The translations under genes were made by a program, and so were the position numbers. Below, piece after piece: positions 8,483 through 16,368 of a stretch of DNA of 64,000 nucleotides. The notes beneath the pieces were generated by a model. That model was not told the DNA's origin and searched no databases. It worked only from the letters and a program-made list of their open reading frames with translations. The stretch comes from an uncultured Clostridia bacterium (GTDB taxonomy: Bacteria > Bacillota > Clostridia > Christensenellales > QALW01). Where the stretch lies: positions 18,050-82,049 of the forward strand of contig CAKSKV010000008.1 in assembly GCA_934465535.1 (NCBI GenBank), in the 5' to 3' direction. How positions within the stretch are numbered: the stretch's first letter is position 1; every line of letters begins with the position of its first letter.

Positions 8483-10024
8483 TTGACATTAAACAATAAC
8501 TTCAAGCATATAATTTCTATGCTGTTCAGCCGTGCAAAAAAAATGACGGCTGCGGTCATATGCCTTATAATCGCGGTTTCCTGCACGGGATTTGCGGCGG
8601 GAGTGAGCGATACGGACAATCATATTGCCTGCGATAACGCATCACTTTCCATTCCGACGGACGGCCCCGTGCGCCTTGATGAAACCTACGGATGGGTCCG
8701 TTCGGGTAAAAATCTGCTTACAAACTTTTACAGCATGTACCAGCCTGAGGTAATATATATAAAGGAGCAGGATGTCGAGGGCGGTTACCCCTACCGCATG
8801 TGGTTCTTTGCATGGGCATATACGCAGGAAAACGACGCTACTCCGATATATCCTGGGTACCCGGGCGGAGATGCAATTTTTACCGCCCGCGCCCGCAGTC
8901 TGGAGGGGCCGTGGGAGGTGTACAGCCTTGATTATTCCACTGACGAATTCTTCTGGGACACCAAAATGGACCCGTTTTACTGGTATCCCGTTATAACCTG
9001 TGACGATAAATGGTATGATTCATGGCATGTTGGGGATCCCAGCGTTGTATATATGGACGGCACCTTCTATATGGCGTATTCCGCAATGGGCTGCGATGAG
9101 GACGGAATTCCTTCGCATAAGCCCAAGGATACCGACGGCAACGCCAGCTGCATAATGGGGGCTGTCAGCACCGACGGCATAAACTGGACGCGTTCGGAAA
9201 AGCCGCTGCTGGTCTGGAAAGGGGAAAAGGGCTTCAACGAAAAGGATTATTACGATAAATACTACGGCGGGCATCAGCGCCCGAGCCTCATGTTTGAGGA
9301 CGGAGTGTGGAAAATGTGGTACGATTACCGCTACAACCGCTTGGGCTATGCCGAGTGCAGAGGGGATTTTCTTACCGGCAGCTGGAAGGAGAGCGCAACC
9401 GACCTTAACGGGCTGGGGCTCGGAGTGGATTTTGATGTGGTGAAGATCGGGGATATTTACTATGCCTACGGCGATCCGTATGTGAACTGGGTGGGCATAA
9501 AGGATACCGACATTCCGTATTATCCCGACGATTCCTCGCTGTGGAGCCAGCGCCAGATAGTGGAGTATCAGTCCCGCGACGGCCTTTCGTGGACGGCAAC
9601 GGGGTATTTCCTGCCCGATGAGGGCTATGACGCCATACAGATCCCGCAGGTATTTCTTGATCACAAGGAAAACCGAGTTTACATTTTTTATGCTACGCAG
9701 CGCGGAAAAAGGGGAGGCAAAACCTATGACTGGCGGTGGGACAATATCCGCTGCATGAGCCGTGACGCGGCGCTTTTCGCCTCCGCGGCGGCACCGGTGT
9801 ATACGCCGGAGCCAACGCCCGCGCAAACCGTGAAAGACACGGAAACGGAGCCGACGGAAACGCCGGAAAACACGGTTTTGCCGCAGGAGAGCGCGGAAGC
9901 GCCGGAAAAACCGGATAAAAACGGGGAGATATTGCCGGTAATTACCCTTGCAGGCAGCATTTTGCTTGCAATAGGGGCGGTTTTTGCGGTTATTGCAATT
10001 TGCAAAAAAAGAAACGGCAAGTGA
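8483..10024 (+). CDS. Exported, membrane-anchored beta-propeller glycosidase-like protein (paralogue B)
   Basis: The 513-residue protein starts at TTG with AAAGGA about 8 bases upstream; ATG 8519 is an alternative that keeps the signal sequence. An N-terminal hydrophobic segment (about 20-38) ends near GFAAG. The propeller (about 55-435) repeats paralogue A almost motif for motif (YSMYQPEVIY, MWFFAWAYTQEND, WHVGDPS, QIVEYQSRDG, YATQRGKRGG). After it comes a Pro/Thr/Glu-rich spacer and a C-terminal membrane helix with tail KKRNGK. It should display the domain outside the cell. Known for the fold: hydrolases or transglycosidases on sugars. The reaction is not readable. Tandem duplication followed by gain or loss of export signals is the simplest history. 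Confidence 0.72.
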   Translation: MTLNNNFKHIISMLFSRAKKMTAAVICLIIAVSCTGFAAGVSDTDNHIACDNASLSIPTDGPVRLDETYGWVRSGKNLLTNFYSMYQPEVIYIKEQDVEGGYPYRMWFFAWAYTQENDATPIYPGYPGGDAIFTARARSLEGPWEVYSLDYSTDEFFWDTKMDPFYWYPVITCDDKWYDSWHVGDPSVVYMDGTFYMAYSAMGCDEDGIPSHKPKDTDGNASCIMGAVSTDGINWTRSEKPLLVWKGEKGFNEKDYYDKYYGGHQRPSLMFEDGVWKMWYDYRYNRLGYAECRGDFLTGSWKESATDLNGLGLGVDFDVVKIGDIYYAYGDPYVNWVGIKDTDIPYYPDDSSLWSQRQIVEYQSRDGLSWTATGYFLPDEGYDAIQIPQVFLDHKENRVYIFYATQRGKRGGKTYDWRWDNIRCMSRDAALFASAAAPVYTPEPTPAQTVKDTETEPTETPENTVLPQESAEAPEKPDKNGEILPVITLAGSILLAIGAVFAVIAICKKRNGK

Positions 10025-10044
10025 ATGTACGGCTGAAAACACGC

Positions 10045-10115
10045 AAAAAAAGCGTAAAAAATGCATAAAAAACGCTTAAAAAAGCGTTAAAAAACGCCTG
10101 AAAAAGTGCAAAAAA
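10045..10115. repeat. Seven phased A-tracts (predicted curved DNA)
   Basis: Runs of 5-7 adenines lie at 10045-10051, 10056-10061, 10067-10072, 10078-10083, 10089-10094, 10101-10105 and 10110-10115. Their centres are about 10.5-11 bases apart, close to one helical turn, separated by GCGT/ACGC-type spacers. Such phasing is known to bend DNA strongly. It sits 45 bases upstream of the solute-binding protein start, where it could act as an UP-like element or protein-bending target. Confidence 0.85.
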
Positions 10116-10159
10116 TGCACACGGAATTTTTGGGAATAAATTTTTAGGAGGATTGCAGT

Positions 10160-11587
10160 ATGTTTCGGAAGAACAAAAAATGCGGGCCGCTTGCCGCAGC
10201 GATAGCGGCTATGCTGCTGATGCTGATCTTTGCGGGCTGCACGCCGGAAGAGACAGCCGATGCCACTCCGTCGCCTACGCCGGAGAGCAGCGCGGTGCAG
10301 AAGGAGAATGCCATTAAGGCGGGAGATGTGTACAGATATTATCTCTGGAGCGTTACGGATGAAAAGGATCCGTTCAAGAACGCGGGGCCGCGTGCTGATT
10401 CCATGCGCAAGCGCCTTGCAGAGTTTGAGCAGAAGTATGACATTACCGTAAAGTATGTTGCTTCTACCGGAGGCTATGAGTGGTATGACCTGCCCCGTTC
10501 CTCTGCGGCAGCGGGAGAGCCTATATGCGATATATTCAATGTGGGCGGCCCGTATGTGGTGCTGGGTACATATTTTTACGGTGGTCAGGCGGGAAAATGT
10601 ATTCTGCCGCTGTCGGATTATGCCTCCGTGGCGGATTTCAGCGATACGGAGTATTGGGATGTTGAATCGCAGCAGTTCTGCACTTTTTCCGGCAAGCTGT
10701 ACTGCGCGGTTCCGCTGGAATGCGGCGGCGATTCGGTATCCTCAAACACGGTTACGCTGTTTAACAAGGATCTGATGGTGAAGGCCGGCTATGAGGCCGA
10801 CAAGCTTTATGAAATGAGCCGCAACGGCGAGTGGACATGGGAACGCTTTGAAGAGGCGGCGGTGCGCACCACCGATATTGACAACGGCATATACGGCACC
10901 ACCATAGGCGACAATGTGGCGCTGGGTTCTGCGCTGATAGTTACAAACGGCGGATCGTATTTCAAAAACAACGGCACCACCGATGTATTTGTGGGCAACA
11001 GTGACAATGCGATTGCCGCGTGGGATTTTATAGTGGGTCTTGCAAAGAAAAGCTGCATTGATTATTCCGGCACGACCGAGGCCAACCTTTTCGGTACGGG
11101 CAAGGTGGCGATGATGGTTACCACCATTTCCCGTCTGGTGTCGGTATACAAATTCCTTAAGTGCGATTACGGTATTATAAACCCGCCCAAGGGACCCATG
11201 GCAAGCGATTATCTTTCCGAAATGAGCTGGTTTACCCCCATAAGCGTTATGCGCGGCGCCAATAACCCTGCGGGCTGCGTACAGGTGATAAACGAATATC
11301 TCTCGCCGGAATATGCGCGCAGCAGTGCGGAAAACCAGGAGCTTATGGATGCTGAGCTTACGGTATATCTTAAGGACGCCGGAAGCGTGGAGACGGCCAA
11401 GAACATAACCAAGTACACCTCCAACCAGAATTATTATCTCTACCAGCAGGTGAGCGACGGCGATACTCAGATGCTGTCCTATCTTTACGGCAATGTGTGG
11501 AACTTTATTTCGGGCGAGGCTACTCCCAAGCAGTTCTATGATTCGGTGACGGATAAGATAAACTCGATGGTGGCCTCCACAAGATAA
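10160..11587 (+). CDS. ABC-type extracellular solute-binding lipoprotein (family 1, sugar type)
   Basis: The 475-residue protein starts at ATG behind TTAGGAGG. A lipoprotein signal peptide ends in the lipobox FAGC (Cys27), followed by a Thr/Pro/Ser-rich tether. The body has the family-1 periplasmic-binding pattern: KRLAEFEQKYDITVKY near the start, CDIFNVGG, LFNKDLMVKAGYEADKLYE, WTWERFEEAA and LFGTGKVAMMV. These proteins deliver oligosaccharides or related solutes to a membrane ABC permease. No permease or ATPase gene for sugar import is adjacent, so it must work with a complex encoded elsewhere. Position directly after the propeller hydrolases suggests a sugar product as ligand. Confidence 0.88.
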   Translation: MFRKNKKCGPLAAAIAAMLLMLIFAGCTPEETADATPSPTPESSAVQKENAIKAGDVYRYYLWSVTDEKDPFKNAGPRADSMRKRLAEFEQKYDITVKYVASTGGYEWYDLPRSSAAAGEPICDIFNVGGPYVVLGTYFYGGQAGKCILPLSDYASVADFSDTEYWDVESQQFCTFSGKLYCAVPLECGGDSVSSNTVTLFNKDLMVKAGYEADKLYEMSRNGEWTWERFEEAAVRTTDIDNGIYGTTIGDNVALGSALIVTNGGSYFKNNGTTDVFVGNSDNAIAAWDFIVGLAKKSCIDYSGTTEANLFGTGKVAMMVTTISRLVSVYKFLKCDYGIINPPKGPMASDYLSEMSWFTPISVMRGANNPAGCVQVINEYLSPEYARSSAENQELMDAELTVYLKDAGSVETAKNITKYTSNQNYYLYQQVSDGDTQMLSYLYGNVWNFISGEATPKQFYDSVTDKINSMVASTR

Positions 11588-11621
11588 AAGCAAATAAAAA
11601 TACACAGTGTGAAAGCAGGAA

Positions 11622-11650
11622 GGAGCCGCGGCGCACAGCCGCGGCTCTGT
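11622..11650 (+). terminator. Terminator after the solute-binding protein gene
   Basis: GAGCCGCGGC (11622-11631) pairs perfectly with GCCGCGGCTC (11637-11646) across a GCACA loop. The T-run after it is weak (TGTT). Confidence 0.65.
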
Positions 11651-11677
11651 TGCGCAGGCGGGGTATGTATGATATAA
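11649..11677 (+). promoter_or_regulatory. Promoter of the first GNAT gene
   Basis: TTGCGC (11649-11654), 17-base spacer, TATAAT (11672-11677) preceded by TGA, giving an extended -10. It lies about 55 bases before the start codon. Confidence 0.7.
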
Positions 11678-11732
11678 TAAATTAAACAATATTTGTGTGA
11701 AGACGGCACAAAATGCTCAAAAGGAGTATGCG

Positions 11733-12299
11733 ATGATATATAATAAAACGGTAAGGCTTAAGGACGGCAGGGAGTGCTGCCTGAGAAACGGGGCGGAAGG
11801 CGACGCGCAGGCGGTTATTGATAATTTTAATCTGACCCATAAGCAAACGGATTATCTGCTTTCCTATCCTGATGAGAGTAATTTTAACCTTCAGCAGGAG
11901 AGGGAGTTTTTGAGAAAAAAGAAGGAAAGCCCGGACGAGATAGAAATTCTTGCCCTGTTGGACGGCGAGGTCGCGGCAACGGCGGGAATAGACAGAGTGG
12001 GAAGCCGGTACAAGGTGCGCCACCGTGCTGAATTCGGAATAAGCGTGGATGAGAAATATTGGAATTTGGGCATAGGGCGGGCGCTGCTGAAGGCCTGCAT
12101 CGAGTGTGCGCTGAAGGCGGGCTATGAGCAGCTGGAGCTGGATGTGGTGGCGGAGAACGAAAAGGCGGCTGCGCTTTATAAAAGCGAGGGCTTTGAGGAA
12201 TACGGACGCAACCCAAAGGGCTTTTTATCGCGTTATTCCGGCTTTCAGGAGCTTGTATATATGCGGCTTGACTTGCAGAAAATCAAAAAGAACACTTAA
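11733..12299 (+). CDS. GNAT family N-acetyltransferase
   Basis: The 188-residue protein starts at ATG 11733 behind AAAAGGAG; an upstream in-frame ATG at 11697 lacks a ribosome site. The GNAT core is plain: strand EIEILALLDGEVAATAGI, AEFGISVDEKYWNLGIGRAL with the acetyl-CoA pyrophosphate loop (N-L-G-I-G-R-A), then LELDVVAENEKAAALYKSEGF. Such enzymes move an acetyl group from acetyl-CoA to an amine; the substrate here (protein N-terminus, antibiotic or small metabolite) is unknown. It has its own promoter and stands apart from the upstream sugar genes. Confidence 0.88.
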   Translation: MIYNKTVRLKDGRECCLRNGAEGDAQAVIDNFNLTHKQTDYLLSYPDESNFNLQQEREFLRKKKESPDEIEILALLDGEVAATAGIDRVGSRYKVRHRAEFGISVDEKYWNLGIGRALLKACIECALKAGYEQLELDVVAENEKAAALYKSEGFEEYGRNPKGFLSRYSGFQELVYMRLDLQKIKKNT

Positions 12300-12374
12300 A
12301 AGAAAAGGATAAAAACAGACAGGCAAACGGCAGATACGGGTATGCTTTGCGGTTTGATAAAAGGAGCGAAAAAC

Positions 12375-13124
12375 ATGAAATGTGCGGTGATTACCGGTGC
12401 GTCCTCGGGGCTGGGGGCGGAATTTGCGCGCCAGACGGCAAAAGGGGGCAGATATGAAAGAATAATACTTATTGCAAGGCGGGCGGAGCGGCTGGAGAAG
12501 CTGGCAAAAGAGATATCCGCACCCGGAATTACCGCCTGCGTGCTGCCGCTTGACCTTACCGTGCCCGATGCGGCGGAGACGGTGGAAAAGTGCATAGGCG
12601 CAGATGAGCTGTGCCTGCTGGTAAACTGCGCGGGCTTTGGCAAAATGGGAGAGGCGGCATCGCTTGGCAAGGTTCAGCGGGATATGACGGAGCTGAACTG
12701 CATTGCACTTACCTCGCTGTGTGCAATGGCGGCGGGAAAAATGCATGAAGGGGGCAGGATAATTAATATCGCCTCCATTGCGGCCTTTGTGCCTACGCCG
12801 AACTTGGCCGTTTACGGAGCCAGTAAGGCCTATGTACTGTCCTTTTCCAAGGCGTTAAGCCGGGAGGTGCGCAGTAAGGGAATAACGGTTACGGCGGTTT
12901 GCCCCGGCCCTGCGGACACGGAGTTTTTTGCCGTGGCGGGCATTGAGCACTCAAAGCTGTTTGACAGCCTTGTGCATCTTTCGCCGGAATATGTTGTGAG
13001 TGCGGCGCTTAAGGCATCGGAGAAAAAGAAGTGGGTATGCACGCCGCATCCGCTGTACAAGCTGTACCGCGTGCTTTCCAAGCTGCTGCCCGACCGCTTT
13101 TTTATCCGCTTTACAAGGGCGTGA
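12375..13124 (+). CDS. Short-chain dehydrogenase/reductase
   Basis: The 249-residue protein starts at ATG 12375 behind AAAGGAGC. It carries the SDR signatures in order: TGASSGLGAEFA (NAD(P) loop, about 7-18), NCAGFG (about 77), the catalytic Ser in NIASIAAF, and YGASKAY (Tyr-Lys), followed by VCPGPADTEFF. The family oxidises or reduces alcohols, ketones and sugars with NAD(P)H. The sequence resembles the DltE/YqjQ-like SDR group of Firmicutes, but the substrate is not readable. It lies between a GNAT gene and a TetR-ABC cassette, separated from the latter by a terminator and a new promoter. Confidence 0.9.
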   Translation: MKCAVITGASSGLGAEFARQTAKGGRYERIILIARRAERLEKLAKEISAPGITACVLPLDLTVPDAAETVEKCIGADELCLLVNCAGFGKMGEAASLGKVQRDMTELNCIALTSLCAMAAGKMHEGGRIINIASIAAFVPTPNLAVYGASKAYVLSFSKALSREVRSKGITVTAVCPGPADTEFFAVAGIEHSKLFDSLVHLSPEYVVSAALKASEKKKWVCTPHPLYKLYRVLSKLLPDRFFIRFTRA

Positions 13125-13214
13125 TAACGGCGGCAGCCGGGGGCTGCGGTTGGGCGGAAACGGATATTGCAGGATTTTACATAGGGTACGAAACAGCAGA
13201 GTACCCGTTTATAC

Positions 13215-13238
13215 CCGCATCGGAAGGTGCGGTTTTTT
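13215..13238 (+). terminator. Terminator after the SDR gene
   Basis: CCGCAT pairs with GTGCGG (one G-T pair) and is followed by TTTTTT. Confidence 0.7.
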
Positions 13239-13252
13239 ACTGTGCTTTTTTG

Positions 13253-13285
13253 TTGACATTGCGAGGGAAAAGGATATAATATAAT
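13253..13285 (+). promoter_or_regulatory. Consensus promoter of the TetR-ABC operon
   Basis: TTGACA (13253-13258), 16-base spacer, TATAAT (13275-13280); a second TATAAT overlaps at 13280-13285. This is one of the strongest promoters in the window and precedes the regulator gene by about 50 bases. Confidence 0.85.
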
Positions 13286-13333
13286 AAAGAAACAAGCGTT
13301 GCGCCACTTATGTTGCCTAACGGGAGGACGGAT

Positions 13334-13930
13334 ATGCCGCGAAAGTTTTTATTTACAAAAGAGCAAATAACGGAGGCAGCCCTGGAGCTTACACGGAAAA
13401 AGGGCATGGATGCTCTGACCGCGCGGGCGCTGGGGGAGGAGCTTGGAAGCTCGGCAAAGCCGATATTCGGACTGTTTGAAAATATGCAGCAGGTGCGTGC
13501 GGCGGTTATTGAAAGAGCAGGCGGCATATATCGGCAGAGACTGCGCGAGGATATGGAAAAGGGGGAATATCCGCCCTACAAGGCCAGCGGTATGTCGTAC
13601 ATACGGTTTGCCGTTGAGGAAAGCGAGCTTTTTAAGCTGCTGTTTATGCGCGACCGCACGGGGGAGACTCCGGCACAGGCGCCGGAGCTTGAGCCGATAA
13701 TTGCAATCATTTCAAAAAATACGGGGCTGGGCCGCGAGGAGGCGCTGCTTTTCCATATGGAGATGTGGATATATGTGCACGGAATAGCGGCAATGGCGGC
13801 GACGCATTATTTGAAATGGGACAATGATATGATAAGCAAAAGCCTGAGCGATGTTTATACGGGGCTTAAATATCGCTTTACCGAAGGAAGGCGTGCCGAA
13901 GAAGCGGACAGGACAGACAAGGGAGTTTGA
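13334..13930 (+). CDS. TetR-family regulator of the adjacent ABC exporter
   Basis: The 198-residue protein starts at ATG 13334 behind GGGAGG. The N-terminal DNA-binding domain is clear: ITEAALELTRKKGMDALTAR, then ALGEELGSSAKPIFGLF as turn and recognition helix. The C-terminal part is a helical ligand domain of the TetR_C_33-like kind seen in Clostridia. It is the first gene of an operon with the ATPase and permease that follow, so it most likely represses its own operon in response to an exported compound. It is similar in layout to the second TetR gene at 63130 (SSAKPIFGLF against GCSTQPIYFSF). Confidence 0.9.
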   Translation: MPRKFLFTKEQITEAALELTRKKGMDALTARALGEELGSSAKPIFGLFENMQQVRAAVIERAGGIYRQRLREDMEKGEYPPYKASGMSYIRFAVEESELFKLLFMRDRTGETPAQAPELEPIIAIISKNTGLGREEALLFHMEMWIYVHGIAAMAATHYLKWDNDMISKSLSDVYTGLKYRFTEGRRAEEADRTDKGV

Positions 13931-13934
13931 GTAT

Positions 13935-14660
13935 ATGGAAGCGATAAGAACGGAAAACCTTACAAAGCGCTATAAGCAGACGGTGGTGGACAGGCTTAAC
14001 TTTTCGGTGGAGGAGGGGGAGCTTTTTGCGCTGCTGGGCGTGAACGGGGCGGGAAAGACCACGACAGTGCGGATGCTTTCCTGCCTTACAAGGCCGAGCT
14101 CCGGCGATGCGTGGCTGCTTGGAAGAAGCGTGGTTTCCCAAAGCGGCGGGGTAAAGGAGATAATAGGCGTATCACCGCAGGAAACGGCGGTGGCGCCCAA
14201 CCTGAACGCGAAGGAGAACCTGCTGCTGATGTGCGGAGTTCACGGTTTTTCCGGCAGAAAGAGCCGCGAAAGGACCGAGGCACTTGTGAAGAGGATGGGA
14301 CTTGAGCAGGTGCTTGATAAAAAGGCGGGAAAGCTTTCGGGCGGATGGCAGCGCAGGCTGAGCATAGCCATGGCGTTGGTAAGCGGACCGAGGATACTGT
14401 TTTTGGATGAGCCGACATTGGGACTGGATGTTATTGCCCGCAGCGAGCTGTGGGAGGTGCTGAAGGAGCTTAAGGGGGAGGTTACGATAGTGCTGACCAC
14501 GCATTATATGGAGGAGGCGGAGGCGCTTTCGGACCGTATAGGAATAATGAAGGCGGGGCGTATGCCGGCAATGGGGACGGCGGAGGAGCTTAAAAGGCTT
14601 ACGGGGCAGGAGCGCTTTGAGGATGCCTTTATAAGCATTGTAAAGGGGGAAGAAAAATGA
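13935..14660 (+). CDS. ABC transporter ATP-binding protein (ABC-2 exporter type)
   Basis: The 241-residue protein starts at ATG 13935; its ribosome site AAGGGAG overlaps the end of the TetR gene. Motifs: Walker A GVNGAGKTTT (about 36-45), Q-loop SPQE, signature LSGGWQRRLSIA (a Trp inserted in the usual LSGGQ), Walker B ILFLDEPTLGLD, and the switch His in TTHYMEEAE. It powers efflux of an unknown compound, with the permease whose ATG overlaps this stop codon. The arrangement resembles drug, lantibiotic or lipid exporters controlled by TetR repressors. Confidence 0.92.
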   Translation: MEAIRTENLTKRYKQTVVDRLNFSVEEGELFALLGVNGAGKTTTVRMLSCLTRPSSGDAWLLGRSVVSQSGGVKEIIGVSPQETAVAPNLNAKENLLLMCGVHGFSGRKSRERTEALVKRMGLEQVLDKKAGKLSGGWQRRLSIAMALVSGPRILFLDEPTLGLDVIARSELWEVLKELKGEVTIVLTTHYMEEAEALSDRIGIMKAGRMPAMGTAEELKRLTGQERFEDAFISIVKGEEK

Positions 14661-15388
14661 AAATGCTGGCGTTTGCCCGCAGGACGGGCAAGGAGATACT
14701 GCGCGACCCGCTGACGGTGCTTTTCGGCCTTGGCTTTCCGGTTATACTTATTTTGCTGCTGAGCGCGATACAGGCGAGCATACCGGTGCCGCTTTTTGAG
14801 CTGGACAGGCTTACTCCGGGCATAACGGTGTTCGGACTTGCTTTTATGACGCTTTTTTCCGCAACGCTTATAGCGCGGGACAGGGAAAGCGCGCTGCTGG
14901 AGCGGCTTTATACCACTCCGCTTACTGCCGGAGATTATATTATGGGCTATGCGCTGCCCATATTTCCCATAGCGGCGGCGCAGTGCGTTATATGCTATGC
15001 TCTTGCTGCGGTTTTGGGGCTGAGGCTTACTGTGAACACGGTGTATGCCGTACTGTTCATGCTTCCGGCATCGGTATTTTTTATAGCGCTGGGGCTGCTG
15101 TGCGGCAGCGTTATGAATGTAAAGCAGGTGGGAGGAGTATGCGGTGCGCTGCTTACCAATCTGACGGCGTGGCTGTCCGGCGTGTGGTTTGATATTGATC
15201 TTGTGGGGGGAGTATTCAGAAAAATTGCCGATGCGCTGCCCTTTGTTCATGCGGTGGAGCTGGAGCGAGCGGTGTTTTCGGGCAATTTTGCCGGGATATT
15301 TCCGCATTTATGGTGGGTGCTGGGATATGCGGCGGCGGCCGCCATGCTTGCGGTGCTTTTGTTTTTGCGGCAGATGAAAAAGCGGTGA
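14657..15388 (+). CDS. ABC-2 type permease
   Basis: The 243-residue protein begins at an ATGA overlap with the ATPase gene. It has about six hydrophobic segments, starting with DPLTVLFGLGFPVILILLLS and ending with a helix before LFLRQMKKR, and the typical ABC-2 stretch RDRESALLERLYTTPLTAGDYI between helices. It forms the membrane channel of the exporter and probably works as a dimer with two ATPase subunits. Substrate unknown. Confidence 0.9.
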   Translation: MKMLAFARRTGKEILRDPLTVLFGLGFPVILILLLSAIQASIPVPLFELDRLTPGITVFGLAFMTLFSATLIARDRESALLERLYTTPLTAGDYIMGYALPIFPIAAAQCVICYALAAVLGLRLTVNTVYAVLFMLPASVFFIALGLLCGSVMNVKQVGGVCGALLTNLTAWLSGVWFDIDLVGGVFRKIADALPFVHAVELERAVFSGNFAGIFPHLWWVLGYAAAAAMLAVLLFLRQMKKR

Positions 15389-15419
15389 AGGGGGAAGCGC
15401 GTTTGTATGGAGATGGGGG

Positions 15420-15923
15420 TTATTCGTTAAGGGCGGAGCCCTCCATTGCTATAAAGCGTATGCCGTTTCTTGAAAGAACCCCCGACATATCCTTAAAGCC
15501 GACCTTGCGGTAGAATTCCGCTGCAGAGGGGGTGGAATTCACGGTGATTTTTTTATATCCGAGCGTCAAAGCATACAGACGCGCCTGTGCAACAAGGGCT
15601 TGCCCGATGCCGGAGCGTCTGTATTTTTTATCCACGAATAACATGCTTATATGAGCATCGATGCATACACAGACTCCGGAGAGCCTTTTACCGGTATAGG
15701 CGCAGATAAAAACAAAATATCCGGGGAAAATACGGGCAGTGCTTACCGCCTGACGGAGCAGAGCGTCAAAGGCGGCGCGGCTCGGTTTGCCCTGATCGCT
15801 GCCAAGGGAAGCAAAGCCGCGCTTTATAAGCCTTGAGGCGCGGGAGAACTCTTTAGCTGTTTGGGCATACCGAAAGGAGAGGGGCTTGCCCGTGCCGGCG
15901 GGAGCCGTTTGATTATCTGACAA
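15420..15923 (-). CDS. GNAT family N-acetyltransferase
   Basis: The 167-residue protein appears to start at TTG 15923 with AAAGGA about 9 bases upstream. Core motifs are GVCVCIDAHISMLFVDKKYRR, then SGIGQALVAQA (acetyl-CoA loop) and TVNSTPSAAEFYRKVGF. The acceptor molecule is unknown. It converges with the ABC exporter operon, and a promoter (TTGCGC-N17-TATAAT) lies about 50 bases upstream. Confidence 0.85.
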   Translation of the reverse strand: MSDNQTAPAGTGKPLSFRYAQTAKEFSRASRLIKRGFASLGSDQGKPSRAAFDALLRQAVSTARIFPGYFVFICAYTGKRLSGVCVCIDAHISMLFVDKKYRRSGIGQALVAQARLYALTLGYKKITVNSTPSAAEFYRKVGFKDMSGVLSRNGIRFIAMEGSALNE

Positions 15924-15971
15924 TGCTTTTTATCCTTTGCAAATAGTAATTTGCCGCAAAAAGGCACCTTA

Positions 15972-16000
15972 ATTATAACATAGGATGGGATATAGCGCAA
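15972..16000 (-). promoter_or_regulatory. Promoter of the second GNAT gene
   Basis: Minus-strand TTGCGC (16000-15995), 17-base spacer, TATAAT (15977-15972). The two boxes match those of the other GNAT gene at 11649-11677. Confidence 0.65.
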
Positions 16001-16008
16001 AGGCGGTG

Positions 16009-16368
16009 TCAGAACACATTTTGAAGGCTGAGGCGTGAACGGTCGGGGATAAGTTTGAGCATATGCTTAAGGGTTTGCTTGTTTTGAAGGAAATCCTCAT
16101 CGGAGCAGGCGTACATATTGTAATAGATCTCGCTGAGGCTGTCGACCTCATCGTGGGGCATGATAAGCAGCCAGATGTCGGTTATGCGGTCGAAGCTTTC
16201 GTCAAAGGCATCAAGATCCTGCGGGGATTCCACCCTTTCAAGCTCCTGCTCCAGCCGGCGGCAGGAGATATTCAGGTACAGCTCGCTTAGCAGGCAGATT
16301 ATTCCCAGCAGACAAAGCAGGACAAGCATTATGAGAATGTGCTTCAGCTCACCTTTAATGTGCAGCAT
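16009..16368 (-). CDS. DUF4363-like small membrane protein
   Basis: The 119-residue protein has one N-terminal membrane helix (about 11-28) and a soluble helical part rich in acidic residues. Size, topology and its position directly after a DUF421 gene match the DUF4363 family, whose function is unknown. Its start lies 25 bases inside the end of the DUF421 gene, so the two are translationally coupled and probably interact. Confidence 0.75.
   Translation of the reverse strand: MLHIKGELKHILIMLVLLCLLGIICLLSELYLNISCRRLEQELERVESPQDLDAFDESFDRITDIWLLIMPHDEVDSLSEIYYNMYACSDEDFLQNKQTLKHMLKLIPDRSRLSLQNVF

Noticed and set aside
10071..10094. AACGCTT/AAGCGTT hairpin as terminator
   Set aside because: The T-runs lie on the minus strand, where no gene ends; the A-tract phasing explains the pattern better.
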